This document shows, in pieces, positions 55,966-64,000 of a stretch of 64,000 bases of DNA; position 1 is the stretch's first letter; every line of letters begins with the position of its first letter. Source of the DNA: Pseudomonas sp. Z8(2022). GTDB lineage: Bacteria; Pseudomonadota; Gammaproteobacteria; Pseudomonadales; Pseudomonadaceae. Where the stretch lies: contig NZ_CP107549.1 in the NCBI RefSeq assembly GCF_025837155.1, forward strand, positions 124,001 to 188,000. The letters run 5' to 3'. The position numbers and the translations under genes were made by a program. The notes under the pieces are model-generated. The model was not told the origin of the DNA. It did not search any database and saw nothing but the letters and a program-made list of their open reading frames with translations.

Positions 55966-56967
55966 TCAGTTGCGCTGCAACTCGGCAAGGATGTCGAAGG
56001 CATGCAGGCGGTCGGCGAAGTCATACAGATCGCAGGTGAAGATCAGTTCGTCCGCCTCGGTTTGTTCCAGCAGCTGCTCGAGACGCTGGCGTACGGTCTC
56101 TGGCCCGCCGATGGCGGCCAGGCCGAGAAACTCGCTGACGGCCTGGCGTTCATGAGGCAGCCACAGACCTTCCATGCTGGGTACGGGCGGGCGCTGCACC
56201 AGGCTCTGGCCGCGGACCAGTGCGAGAATGCGCTGGAACGCCGAGGTGGCCAGATACTGCGCCTGCTCGTCGCTGTCGGCCGCCAGCAGCGGTACGCCGA
56301 GCATCACATAGGGCTTGTCCAGCACCTCCGAGGGACGGAAGTGATTGCGGTAGATGCGGATCGCCTCGTGCATATAGCGCGGTGCGAAGTGCGAGGCGAA
56401 GGCGTAGGGCAGCCCCTTCATTCCAGCGAGCCGTGCGCTGAACAGGCTGGAGCCGAGCAGCCAGATCGGCACGTTGGTGCCGGTGCCGGGCATGGCGATC
56501 ACCCGCTGGTTTTCCTGGCGTGGGCCGAGGTAGGCCTGCAGTTCCTCGACGTCATTGGGGAAGTCGTCGGCGCTACCATCGCGGCTGCGGCGCAGGGCGT
56601 GGGCGGTGTACTGGTCGGCACCGGGCGCGCGCCCAAGGCCCAGCTCGATTCGCCCTGGATAAAGGGTGGCGAGGGTGCCGAACTGTTCGGCGATCACCAG
56701 TGGGGCATGGTTGGGCAGCATCACGCCGCCGGCGCCGAGGCGGATCGTCGAGGTGCCGGCGGCGAGGTAGCCGATCAGCACGGAGGTGGCGGAACTGGCG
56801 ATGCCGTCCATGTTGTGGTGCTCGGCAACCCAGAAGCGCTCGAAACCGAGGCTTTCGACGTGTCGTGCCAGTGCCAGCGAATTGTGCAGGGCCTGGGCGG
56901 CGTCGCCGTCATCGCGGATCGGCGCCAGGTCGAGGGTGGAGAGCTTGATGGAGGCCAGTCGGCTCAT
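55966..56967 (-). CDS. Luciferase-like flavin-dependent monooxygenase (LLM class)
   Basis: 333 aa from ATG 56967, with GAGGAG upstream. Bacterial-luciferase fold: [18 protein letters not shown] (~47), [20 protein letters not shown] (~85), [11 protein letters not shown] (~113), all typical of the MsnO8-type LLM group. Uses reduced FMN; substrate unknown. Confidence 0.9.
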   Translation of the reverse strand: MSRLASIKLSTLDLAPIRDDGDAAQALHNSLALARHVESLGFERFWVAEHHNMDGIASSATSVLIGYLAAGTSTIRLGAGGVMLPNHAPLVIAEQFGTLATLYPGRIELGLGRAPGADQYTAHALRRSRDGSADDFPNDVEELQAYLGPRQENQRVIAMPGTGTNVPIWLLGSSLFSARLAGMKGLPYAFASHFAPRYMHEAIRIYRNHFRPSEVLDKPYVMLGVPLLAADSDEQAQYLATSAFQRILALVRGQSLVQRPPVPSMEGLWLPHERQAVSEFLGLAAIGGPETVRQRLEQLLEQTEADELIFTCDLYDFADRLHAFDILAELQRN

Positions 56968-57082
56968 GGGGAGTCTCCTCATTGCATGGCCGGCTACTCT
57001 AACCCCATGGGTCGCGGCGACGCACGCGATGCGCAGACATAGTCTTCATCGATGCGAATAATTCGCCGGCCCGAGCAGCACC

Positions 57083-59323
57083 TCATGCCGGCACGTCTTC
57101 CGTGCGCAACTGGCACCAGAGACCATCGAAGCAGTCCTCGCCGCTGAGCAGGCGTTGCAATCCGTGCGGAGCGCGCGGCCGGCTGAACCAGTAACCCTGG
57201 GCGTAGTGACAGCCTTCGCTGTTGAGAAAATCGAGCTGCGCCTGTTTCTCCACGCCTTCGGCCACCACTGCCAGGCCCAGGCTGTGGCCAAGGCCGATGA
57301 TCGCCCGGCTGATGGCCAGCGACTCGCTGTCCTGCGGAGCGCTGGTGATGAAGCTCTTGTCCACCTTGATGATGTGCAATGGAAAGCGCTTGAGGTAGCC
57401 AAGCGACGAGTAACCCGTACCGAAGTCGTCGAGTGCCAGCTGGATGCCGAGGCTGGCCAGCTCGCGCAGGCAGGCCAGGTTCTGGGCGCTGTCGGCCATC
57501 AGCTGGCTTTCGGTGATTTCCAGCACCAGGCTCGATGGCGGCAAACCGCTGTGCTGGAGGATGTCGGCGACCCGCGCGGCGAAGTCGCTCTGCTGCAACT
57601 GTCGGCTGGACAGGTTGACCGAGCAGCGCAGGTGCGGCTGCCCGCCCAGTTGCCAGGCGCGCACCTGGCTGCAGGCCTGCTGCAGGACCCAGTCACCGAC
57701 GGCAAGGATCTCACCGGACTCCTCCAGGCACGGGATGAACTCCAGCGGCGATATCTCGCGCCCCTGATGGTGCCAGCGCAGCAAGGCCTCCACCCCTATC
57801 AGGCGTGGCTGATTGTCCTCCAGCTGGCAGATCGGCTGGTACACCAGGCGCAGTTCGCCGCGGGCGTTGGCCTGGGCCAGGGCGCTTTGCAGTTCCAGCT
57901 GGCGTTGCGCCTGCTGCTGCAGTTCATTGCTGTAGCGGGCGAACTGCGCCTTGCCCGCACTCTTGGCGCGGTACAGGGCCAGGTCGGCGGCCTGCAACGG
58001 ATCGAGTGGCTGGTCGCTCTCCTGCAAGCCGGCAATGCCGATGCTGGCGCTGACCGACAAGGTCTGCTCCGGCAGCCGCAGCGGCATGTGCAGGCTGTCG
58101 AGCATGCGTTGGGCGACCCGTTCGGCGTCGCTCATGCAGGCCAGGTCGTCGAGCAGCGCGACGAACTCGTCGCCGCCGAAGCGCACCAGGTGATCTCCCG
58201 GGCGCAGGCAGTGACGCAGGCGCTCGGCCACCTCCACCAGCACGCGGTCGCCGGTCTGGTGGCCGAGGCTGTCGTTGATCAGCTTGAAGCGATCGAGGTC
58301 GATGAACAGCAGGGCAGACTCGCGTGCCCCCGGGCGCTGCCGGCGCTGCACGGCCTGCTGCAGCAGCTCGCCGAGGCGTGCGCGGTTGGCCAGGCCGGTC
58401 AGCGGATCGTGGCGCGCGGCATGGTGCAGTTGCTCTTCGGCGGCGCGACGCTGGCTGATGTCGCTCTGCGAGCCGGCCATGCGTCGCAGGCCGCTGCTGC
58501 AGGTATCGGCGACACCGCGTACCAGCACCCAGAGGTAGCTGCCGTCGCGGCGGCGGATGCGGTATTCGTGGTTGAGAAAGGGCGTGAGCCCCTGCAGGTG
58601 GTTGTCGATGGCCTGGCGCAGGCCGGGCAGGTCGTCACTGTGGACGCGGCTGAACCAGCTCTGGCTGGTGGGCGAAAGACTGTCACGGTCGAGGTCGAGC
58701 ATGCGGATCCAGCGCTCGGAGAGGTACAGCTGATCCTGCTCCAGCTGCCACTCCCAGAGCCCGTCGTTGGCACCGCGCATGGCCCGTGCATAGCGTGCCT
58801 CGCTGTCCTGTAACGCCTTGCGCTGGGCGGCGCCGTAGCTGTCCAGAGCCAGGCCGATGTCGAAGAACATCTTCTTGATCAGGCTGGAGAAACAGTCGCT
58901 GGCCGCCGAGGAGCCGAGCAGTTCACCGAGCAGACGGTCCAGATACAGGCGATAGGCACCGAGATACCACTTCAGGTCGACTCCCACCCGCTGGTGGACC
59001 CAGCCGATACGCAGCCGTTCCAGCACGTAGGCCTCGTCCAGCGGGCTGTGCCAGAGGCTGTGGTAATAGCCGGTCTGGCGCTGCTTGAGGCGTTCGATGA
59101 CGGCCCTGTTGCCGAGAATGGCCGCAGGTGTCGGGTAATCGGCCAGTTCCTGATAGAGGGTGTCGACGAAGTGCTGGTTGGCGTGTTCGACTCGCTGTGC
59201 GCACTGCGCCAGGCGCTCGTGGTCGGCCTGGCTCCAGTCGAGAAAGCGCAGGCGCTGGCGCAGCTCTTCCAGATCTGGAGCGATGTGTTGGAGCAGGTCC
59301 TGGAATTCTTGTTCGTTGCCCAT
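57083..59323 (-). CDS. Globin-coupled diguanylate cyclase/phosphodiesterase (globin-PAS-GGDEF-EAL)
   Basis: 746 aa, no membrane helices. Residues 1-165 form a globin-coupled sensor (protoglobin-like) with candidate proximal His110 (IGWVHQRVGVDLKWYLGAY). PAS/PAC ~175-295 (ANDGLWEWQ). GGDEF at 383-387 is intact, with an inhibitory I-site RPGD at 374-377. EAL at 512-514 (GVEALLRW) is intact, as is DDFGTGYSSLGYLK, so both synthesis and hydrolysis of cyclic di-GMP are possible. Heme-bound O2 may set the balance, as in DosC-type sensors. Single gene, with its own terminator-separated upstream neighbour. Confidence 0.92.
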   Translation of the reverse strand: MGNEQEFQDLLQHIAPDLEELRQRLRFLDWSQADHERLAQCAQRVEHANQHFVDTLYQELADYPTPAAILGNRAVIERLKQRQTGYYHSLWHSPLDEAYVLERLRIGWVHQRVGVDLKWYLGAYRLYLDRLLGELLGSSAASDCFSSLIKKMFFDIGLALDSYGAAQRKALQDSEARYARAMRGANDGLWEWQLEQDQLYLSERWIRMLDLDRDSLSPTSQSWFSRVHSDDLPGLRQAIDNHLQGLTPFLNHEYRIRRRDGSYLWVLVRGVADTCSSGLRRMAGSQSDISQRRAAEEQLHHAARHDPLTGLANRARLGELLQQAVQRRQRPGARESALLFIDLDRFKLINDSLGHQTGDRVLVEVAERLRHCLRPGDHLVRFGGDEFVALLDDLACMSDAERVAQRMLDSLHMPLRLPEQTLSVSASIGIAGLQESDQPLDPLQAADLALYRAKSAGKAQFARYSNELQQQAQRQLELQSALAQANARGELRLVYQPICQLEDNQPRLIGVEALLRWHHQGREISPLEFIPCLEESGEILAVGDWVLQQACSQVRAWQLGGQPHLRCSVNLSSRQLQQSDFAARVADILQHSGLPPSSLVLEITESQLMADSAQNLACLRELASLGIQLALDDFGTGYSSLGYLKRFPLHIIKVDKSFITSAPQDSESLAISRAIIGLGHSLGLAVVAEGVEKQAQLDFLNSEGCHYAQGYWFSRPRAPHGLQRLLSGEDCFDGLWCQLRTEDVPA

Positions 59324-59348
59324 TTCGATCTCGTGCTTTATTCAGCGC

Positions 59349-59401
59349 AAAAAAAAGCGCCGCTGGCCGCGCTTCCTCGAAGGAAGGCGGCCAGCGGCGC
59401 T
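59349..59401 (-). terminator. Strong terminator for the 59468-59785 gene
   Basis: Perfect 15-bp stem AGCGCCGCTGGCCGC / GCGGCCAGCGGCGCT enclosing a smaller CTTCC/GGAAG stem; on the minus strand it is followed by eight T. It separates the small gene from the cyclic-di-GMP gene. Confidence 0.85.
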
Positions 59402-59467
59402 CTGTCTTGCAGGCCCTGTGTCCTGCCCGGCAAAGCCGGTCTCCGCAAGGGGCGGAACCTACTGCGT

Positions 59468-59785
59468 TTAGCTTTTACCGCATTGCCCCAGCGCGGACAA
59501 CTCCTCACGCAGCTGGCTCAGGCGCTTGCGCAGCTCGGCCAGTTGCCCCGACTTGAAGGCGTGCCGGGTGCGTTCCAGAACCTCGATGGCGTCGTCAAGA
59601 CTGCTTTGCACATCACCGAGGCTGCCCTGCGGCAAACGCTGCAGCCAGCGACACAGCGGTTGCTGCTGGCAGCTGTCGAGGCTGTCGATGACCTGGCAAT
59701 GAGGTGCCTGCTGGCGCAGCAGATGGGCGATCTGCCGGCTGGACGCCGGGTCCGGCAGGCTTAGCAGCAGGTGGGTACGAGGCAT
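59468..59785 (-). CDS. Small protein of unknown function
   Basis: 105 aa from ATG 59785 (seven residues longer from 59806). The N-terminal MPRTHLLLSLPDPASSRQIAHLL and helical, Leu/Gln-rich C-terminus (LRKRLSQLREELSAL) suggest a soluble helical protein. It ends in a strong terminator, supporting that it is a real gene. No family recognised. Confidence 0.65.
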   Translation of the reverse strand: MPRTHLLLSLPDPASSRQIAHLLRQQAPHCQVIDSLDSCQQQPLCRWLQRLPQGSLGDVQSSLDDAIEVLERTRHAFKSGQLAELRKRLSQLREELSALGQCGKS

Positions 59786-59897
59786 GACGATCGCGCTATG
59801 TGTCAAAAGGCCATCAATGCTAGTGCGCGACCGCTGGTGATTTATTGACCGGGATCAGTCCGGGCCGCAGTCAGCCATCGTCAGATGACCGATACGA

Positions 59898-60926
59898 CTA
59901 GCTTGCGTCCTGTCGGGCGCGGTATTCGCCCGGAGTCAGGCCCGTCCACTGGCGGAAGGCGCGGAAGAACACGCTGGGTTCGGAGTAGCCGAGCAGCAGG
60001 GCGATTTCCGCCGCGGGCAGGCGTCCATCACGCAGGTGCTGTTCGGCCAGTTGCCGGCGCGTGTCGGTCAGCAGTTGCTGGTAACTGCTGTCCTCCTCGG
60101 CCAGGCGTCGCTGCAGGGTGCGTTCGCTGAGGTTGAGCGCTCGCGCCAGTTCGGCGCGATCCGGTTCGCCATGTGCCAGCTGTTCGCCGAGCAGGCCGAT
60201 GACCCGGGCGCTGAGGCTGGCACTGGGCAGGCGGGCGAGCAGGGTTTCGGCATGCTGGCGCAGCAGTTGCTGCAACGGCGGGTTGGCCTGGATCAGCGGC
60301 AGCTGGCACAGCGCACGCGGCAGGACGATGGCGTATTCGTCGCTGGCGAACTGCAGCGGGCAGGCGAACACCTCCTGATAGGGCGCAAGATCGGCCGGTT
60401 GCGCATGACGGAACTGCGCGCCGAGCAGGTGGAAGCCGTTCACCAGAGGGGCGGTCATCTGCACCCAGCAGGCCATCATCGCCAGTACGCGGATGCGTGT
60501 TGCCGGATGCTGGGGATGCAGCGGGCGATACAGCACCGCCAGGCGGTCGTCACGCTCTTCCACCTGGAGTTCGCCGCCTTCGCCGCCAAGGCGCTGGTAG
60601 CGCAGCGCGGCGTTCAGTGCATCCTTCAGCGTGGCACTGCTCTGCAGCAGGTAGCTGAGTACGCTGAAGGGGCCGGGGGTCAGATTGCGGCCGAGGAGCA
60701 GGCCGGGCTCCGGATGCTGCAGGCGTGCATCCAGCTCGTGCCACAAGGCCTCCTGAGCCGCGAAGGGAATGCGCGCATCGGGGTCGGCCAGCTGTTCGTC
60801 ACGCAGCCCGCAGGCGTTCAGCAGGGCCTGGCGATCGAGGTCGAGACGAGTGGCAGCATGCAGCACCGCCTGGGTCAGGCTGGCGCTGACCGAGGCCTGT
60901 GCGGATTCGTGAGAGGCGTTGGACAT
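59898..60926 (-). CDS. AraC-family regulator (Arabinose_bd/OruR-like)
   Basis: 342 aa from ATG 60926. Long N-terminal arabinose-binding-like domain (LDRQALLNACGLRDEQLADPD; PFSVLSYLLQSSATLKDALN) and C-terminal HTH (LARALNLSERTLQRRLAEEDSSY; EIALLLGYSEPSVFFRAFRQWTG). Divergent from the TRAP transporter (168-nt gap), so it may regulate it; target otherwise unknown. Confidence 0.87.
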   Translation of the reverse strand: MSNASHESAQASVSASLTQAVLHAATRLDLDRQALLNACGLRDEQLADPDARIPFAAQEALWHELDARLQHPEPGLLLGRNLTPGPFSVLSYLLQSSATLKDALNAALRYQRLGGEGGELQVEERDDRLAVLYRPLHPQHPATRIRVLAMMACWVQMTAPLVNGFHLLGAQFRHAQPADLAPYQEVFACPLQFASDEYAIVLPRALCQLPLIQANPPLQQLLRQHAETLLARLPSASLSARVIGLLGEQLAHGEPDRAELARALNLSERTLQRRLAEEDSSYQQLLTDTRRQLAEQHLRDGRLPAAEIALLLGYSEPSVFFRAFRQWTGLTPGEYRARQDAS

Positions 60927-61094
60927 TCGTCGATTTTGCCCAATGTCGGGTATGGGCGATAGCCCGCGCCTCACACAAGCCGTTACGACCGATCGGTCAA
61001 CAAGGCGTGCATATTCGCCCTGAGCGGTTAGACTCCCACCCGGACGTCGCTCACAAGGCGCGCTCGCTCAAACAACAGAAAAAGGAGATATCCC

Positions 61095-62066
61095 ATGAAA
61101 GGCAAATCCTTGGCATGGGTCCTGTCCGCCGCGCTCGCGGGCACTGCCCTGAGTGGCATGGCACAGGCCGAAGAAAAATTCGTGACCATCGGCACCGGCG
61201 GCCAGACCGGCGTCTATTACGTGGCCGGTCAGTCCATCTGCCGCTTCCTCAACCGCGGCTCGGCCGAGCACGGCATCAAGTGCAACGCCCCGGCCAGCGG
61301 CGGCGGCGTGGCCAACGTGAATGGCATTCGCAGCGGCGAATTCAACTTCGGCATCATGCAGTCCGACCACCAGTTCAAGGCCCTCAACGGCGCCGCGCCG
61401 TTCGAAGCCGAAGGTGCGATGAGCGATATCCGCGCGGTGTTCTCGCTGCAGAGCGAAGTGTTCACCATCCTCGCCCGCCGCAGCGCCAATATCAGCGGCT
61501 TCGACGATCTCAAGGGCAAGCGCGTCAACATCGGCAACCCGGGTTCTGGTCAGCGCGACACCCTGGAAGAGATCATGGCCGTCAAGGGCTGGAATCGTTC
61601 CGCCTTCGCCCTGGCCGCCGAGCTGAAACCGGCCGAGCAGGCCAGCGCGCTGAGCGACAACAACATCGACGCCATGACCTACTTCGTCGGTCATCCCAAC
61701 GGCGCGATCCAGGAAGCCACCACCACCGTCGACGCCGTTCTGGTGCCGGTGACCGGCGCCGAGATCGACCAGCTGCTGGCCGAGAAGAGCTACTACACCA
61801 AGGCCGACATCCCTGGCGGCCTGTACAAGGGCAACGACCAGCCGACCCCGTCCATCGGCGGCAAGGCCGTGCTGTCCACCAGCGCCAAGGCCGACCCGGA
61901 AATGGTCTACCAGCTGGTCAAGTCGGTGTTCGACAACATCGAGCGCTTCAAGCGCCTGCACCCGGCGTTTGCCGACCTGAAGGAAGCCGACATGATCAAG
62001 GTCGGCCTGACTGCCCCGCTGCACGAGGGCGCCGAGCGTTACTACAAGGAACGCGGCTGGCTGTAA
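61095..62066 (+). CDS. TAXI-family TRAP transporter solute-binding protein
   Basis: 323 aa with signal peptide (MKGKSLAWVLSAALAGTALSGMAQA) and a good AGGAGA ribosome site. TAXI hallmarks: VTIGTGGQTGVYYVAGQSIC, the NIGNPGSGQRDTLEEIM ligand loop, and AMTYFVGHPNGAIQEA. Binds a carboxylate (glutamate or dicarboxylate in characterised members) for the fused permease encoded next. Followed by a hairpin with T run before the permease. Confidence 0.92.
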   Translation: MKGKSLAWVLSAALAGTALSGMAQAEEKFVTIGTGGQTGVYYVAGQSICRFLNRGSAEHGIKCNAPASGGGVANVNGIRSGEFNFGIMQSDHQFKALNGAAPFEAEGAMSDIRAVFSLQSEVFTILARRSANISGFDDLKGKRVNIGNPGSGQRDTLEEIMAVKGWNRSAFALAAELKPAEQASALSDNNIDAMTYFVGHPNGAIQEATTTVDAVLVPVTGAEIDQLLAEKSYYTKADIPGGLYKGNDQPTPSIGGKAVLSTSAKADPEMVYQLVKSVFDNIERFKRLHPAFADLKEADMIKVGLTAPLHEGAERYYKERGWL

Positions 62067-62129
62067 GCCTCGGGCCCTGGCGGCCGACCGTCGCCAGGCG
62101 CATCGCTCGATTCGCTTCTAGTGTTAGAC

Positions 62130-62158
62130 AAACCCGCAGGCGCAGGTCTGCGGGTTTT
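62130..62158 (+). terminator. Attenuator-like terminator between binding protein and permease
   Basis: AAACCCGCAG / CTGCGGGTTT stem with TTTT at its end, 63 nt after the binding-protein stop and 35 nt before the permease. Partial termination here would make more binding protein than permease. Confidence 0.7.
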
Positions 62159-62193
62159 GCCGTTTTCCGATTACTCGAATGCAGGTTCGCCCC

Positions 62194-64000
62194 ATGCATG
62201 ACAAGCAACTTTCCACCGAGGAACTGATCGCCCAGGATGTCGGCGCGCGCCTGCCCGTCGGCGCCATGGCCCAGGTGATCACCGGCCTTGCCCTGCTCTG
62301 GTCGCTGTTCCAGCTGTGGATCGCCTCGCCACTGCCGTTCATCTTCGGCGTTGGCGTATTCAACGATACCCAGACCCGCGCCATTCACCTGGCGTTCGCC
62401 CTGCTGCTGGCCTTTCTCGCCTACCCGGCGTTCAAGAAGTCTCCGCGCGACCACGTGCCGCTGCTGGATATCGGCCTCGGTCTGGTGGCTGCCGCCACTG
62501 CCGCCTATCTGTTCATCTTCTACCAGCAACTGGCGCTGCGCCCCGGCAGCCTGACCACGGGTGACCTGGTCACCGCCTGCATCGGCATCCCGCTGCTGCT
62601 GGAGGCCACGCGTCGCGCGCTCGGCCCGCCGTTGGCGATCATCGCCCTGATGTTTCTCGTCTACAGCCTGGCCGGCCCCTATATGCCGGGGATATTGGCG
62701 CACCGTGGGGTCAGCTTCAACGCGCTGGCCAACCATCAGTGGATCACCACCGAAGGCGTGTTCGGTATCGCCCTGGGGGTTTCCACCAGCTTCGTGTTCC
62801 TCTTCGTACTGTTCGGCGCGCTGCTCGAGCGGGCCGGCGCCGGGCACTACTTCATCCAGCTGGCGTTCAGCCTGCTCGGTCACTTCCGCGGTGGCCCGGC
62901 CAAGGCGGCGGTGCTGGCCTCCGGCCTGACCGGGATGATCTCCGGCTCGTCGATCGCCAACGTGGTCACCACCGGCACCTTCACCATTCCGATGATGAAG
63001 CGCACCGGCTTCTCCTCGGAGAAGGCCGGCGCGGTGGAGGTGGCGGCCTCGGTCAACGGCCAGATCATGCCGCCGGTGATGGGGGCTGCGGCCTTCCTGA
63101 TGGTCGAGTACATCGGCATGCCCTATGTCGAGATCATCAAGCACGCCTTCCTGCCCGCCGCGATTTCCTACATCGCGCTGCTCTACATCGTGCACCTGGA
63201 GGCGCTCAAGCTCGGCATGCAGCCCATCGGCGGCCACCAGCCCAAGCCCTGGCTACGCCGCCTGACCGGCTTCGCCTTCGGTGCGGCGCTGATCAGCGGC
63301 CTGTCGCTGGCGGTGTACTACGGCCTCGGCTGGCTCAAGCCGGCGCTCGGCGAGTATGCCCTGCCGGGGATCGGCGCGATCCTCGCCGTGGTCTACCTGG
63401 GCCTGCTCAAGGTGGCCGCCAGCGTGCCGGTACTGCCGCCGGAAGACCCCAATGCGCCGCTGGAGGAATTGCCGCAGACCCGCGCCGTGCTGCTGTCCGG
63501 CCTGCACTTCCTGCTGCCGGTGGTGGTGCTGGTCTGGTGCCTGATGATCGAGCGCCTGTCTCCCGGCCTGTCGGCCTTCTGGGGCAGCGTGATGCTGATC
63601 ATCATCCTGCTCACCCAGCGCCCGTTGCTGAGCTGGATGCGCCACGATGGCAGCCATGACCATGGCACTTTCATCGACGGCGTGATCGACCTGCGCGAAG
63701 GCCTGATCGCCGGTGCGCGCAACATGATCGGCATCGGTATCGCCACGGCGGCGGCGGGCATCATCGTCGGCGCGGTGTCGCAGACCGGCGTGGGCCTGGT
63801 GCTGGCCGATCTGGTCGAGCTGCTGTCGATGGGCAACCTGCTGCTGATGTTGGTGCTGGTGGCGGTGTTCAGCCTGATTCTCGGCATGGGCCTGCCGACC
63901 ACCGCCAACTACATCGTGGTGTCCAGCCTGCTGGCGCCGGTGGTGGTGGCGCTGGGGCAGCAGAGCGGGTTGATCGTGCCGCTGATCGCGGTGCATCTGT
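62194..64000 (+). CDS. TRAP transporter fused permease (small + large subunits), 3' end outside window
   Basis: Open to the window edge: at least 602 residues from ATG 62194 (an ATG at 62179 is in frame too). Many hydrophobic helices: an N-terminal DctQ-like bundle (ITGLALLWSLFQLWIASPL; AVHLAFALLLAFLAYPAF-type) fused to a DctM/SiaT-like large subunit (GGPAKAAVLASGLTGMISGSS; VEVAASVNGQIMPPVMGAAA; SLILGMGLPTTANYIVVSS). This fused form always works with TAXI binding proteins. Imports its substrate using the sodium or proton gradient. Confidence 0.92.
   Translation, partial: MHDKQLSTEELIAQDVGARLPVGAMAQVITGLALLWSLFQLWIASPLPFIFGVGVFNDTQTRAIHLAFALLLAFLAYPAFKKSPRDHVPLLDIGLGLVAAATAAYLFIFYQQLALRPGSLTTGDLVTACIGIPLLLEATRRALGPPLAIIALMFLVYSLAGPYMPGILAHRGVSFNALANHQWITTEGVFGIALGVSTSFVFLFVLFGALLERAGAGHYFIQLAFSLLGHFRGGPAKAAVLASGLTGMISGSSIANVVTTGTFTIPMMKRTGFSSEKAGAVEVAASVNGQIMPPVMGAAAFLMVEYIGMPYVEIIKHAFLPAAISYIALLYIVHLEALKLGMQPIGGHQPKPWLRRLTGFAFGAALISGLSLAVYYGLGWLKPALGEYALPGIGAILAVVYLGLLKVAASVPVLPPEDPNAPLEELPQTRAVLLSGLHFLLPVVVLVWCLMIERLSPGLSAFWGSVMLIIILLTQRPLLSWMRHDGSHDHGTFIDGVIDLREGLIAGARNMIGIGIATAAAGIIVGAVSQTGVGLVLADLVELLSMGNLLLMLVLVAVFSLILGMGLPTTANYIVVSSLLAPVVVALGQQSGLIVPLIAVHL

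Overview
The window is a high-GC Gram-negative chromosome segment, almost certainly Pseudomonas in the broad sense. This rests on gene content and order: a distal type VI secretion cluster with the tssM-pppA-stk1 order of the P. aeruginosa H2 cluster; a hexR / glucose-6-phosphate dehydrogenase / pycR / pyruvate carboxylase block resembling PAO1 PA5435-PA5439; and a prlC-yheV-gamma carbonic anhydrase-HAD-osmC block resembling PAO1 PA0059-PA0069. The species cannot be fixed from the sequence alone.

Layout. (1) 0-20.3 kb: the tail of a T6SS cluster (tssM C-terminus, PP2C phosphatase, Ser/Thr kinase), then three vgrG copies, each with its own cargo. The first module is an intact vgrG, a two-domain peptidoglycan-degrading effector candidate and an LprI-like periplasmic immunity candidate. 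The second is a 5'-broken, internally deleted vgrG followed by an AT-richer peptidoglycan-binding effector candidate and a secreted immunity candidate. An IS5-family element sits exactly at the stop codon of that last gene. The third module runs on the minus strand: hcp, vgrG, a 1067-aa membrane-active effector candidate and a multi-pass membrane partner, the last three joined by ATGA overlaps. (2) 20.3-32.3 kb: central carbon metabolism (zwf, hexR, pycR, pycA, pycB) with an inserted isoquinoline-1-oxidoreductase-like molybdoenzyme and its XdhC factor. (3) 32.4-45.4 kb: a beta carbonic anhydrase and a polyol (mannitol/arabitol) operon, mtlR-mtlEFGKD-tal-mtlY-mtlZ-pgi, which should feed fructose-6-P and xylulose-5-P to the Entner-Doudoroff route served by the nearby zwf. 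(4) 45.4-60.9 kb: housekeeping genes and regulators, including a LexA-controlled radical SAM gene, oligopeptidase A, two carbonic-anhydrase-like or metal proteins, OsmC, a globin-coupled GGDEF-EAL protein and AraC regulators. (5) 61-64 kb: a TAXI-type TRAP transporter, the permease being cut by the window end.

The most unusual part is 2.3-12.8 kb. Two nearly identical vgrG genes lie in tandem. The downstream one has lost its 5' end, carries a frameshift and lacks an internal 135-nt segment, yet keeps a unique C-terminal extension and an intact-looking effector/immunity pair. This looks like an orphan toxin module comparable in logic to rhs-CT or cdiA-CT orphan arrays. All three vgrG genes also carry a hairpin-forming element in frame at the same place. 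Several operator-like palindromes (HexR type, pycR upstream, LexA box, a sigma-54-like promoter at hcp) are visible. I saw no tRNA, rRNA or CRISPR array.
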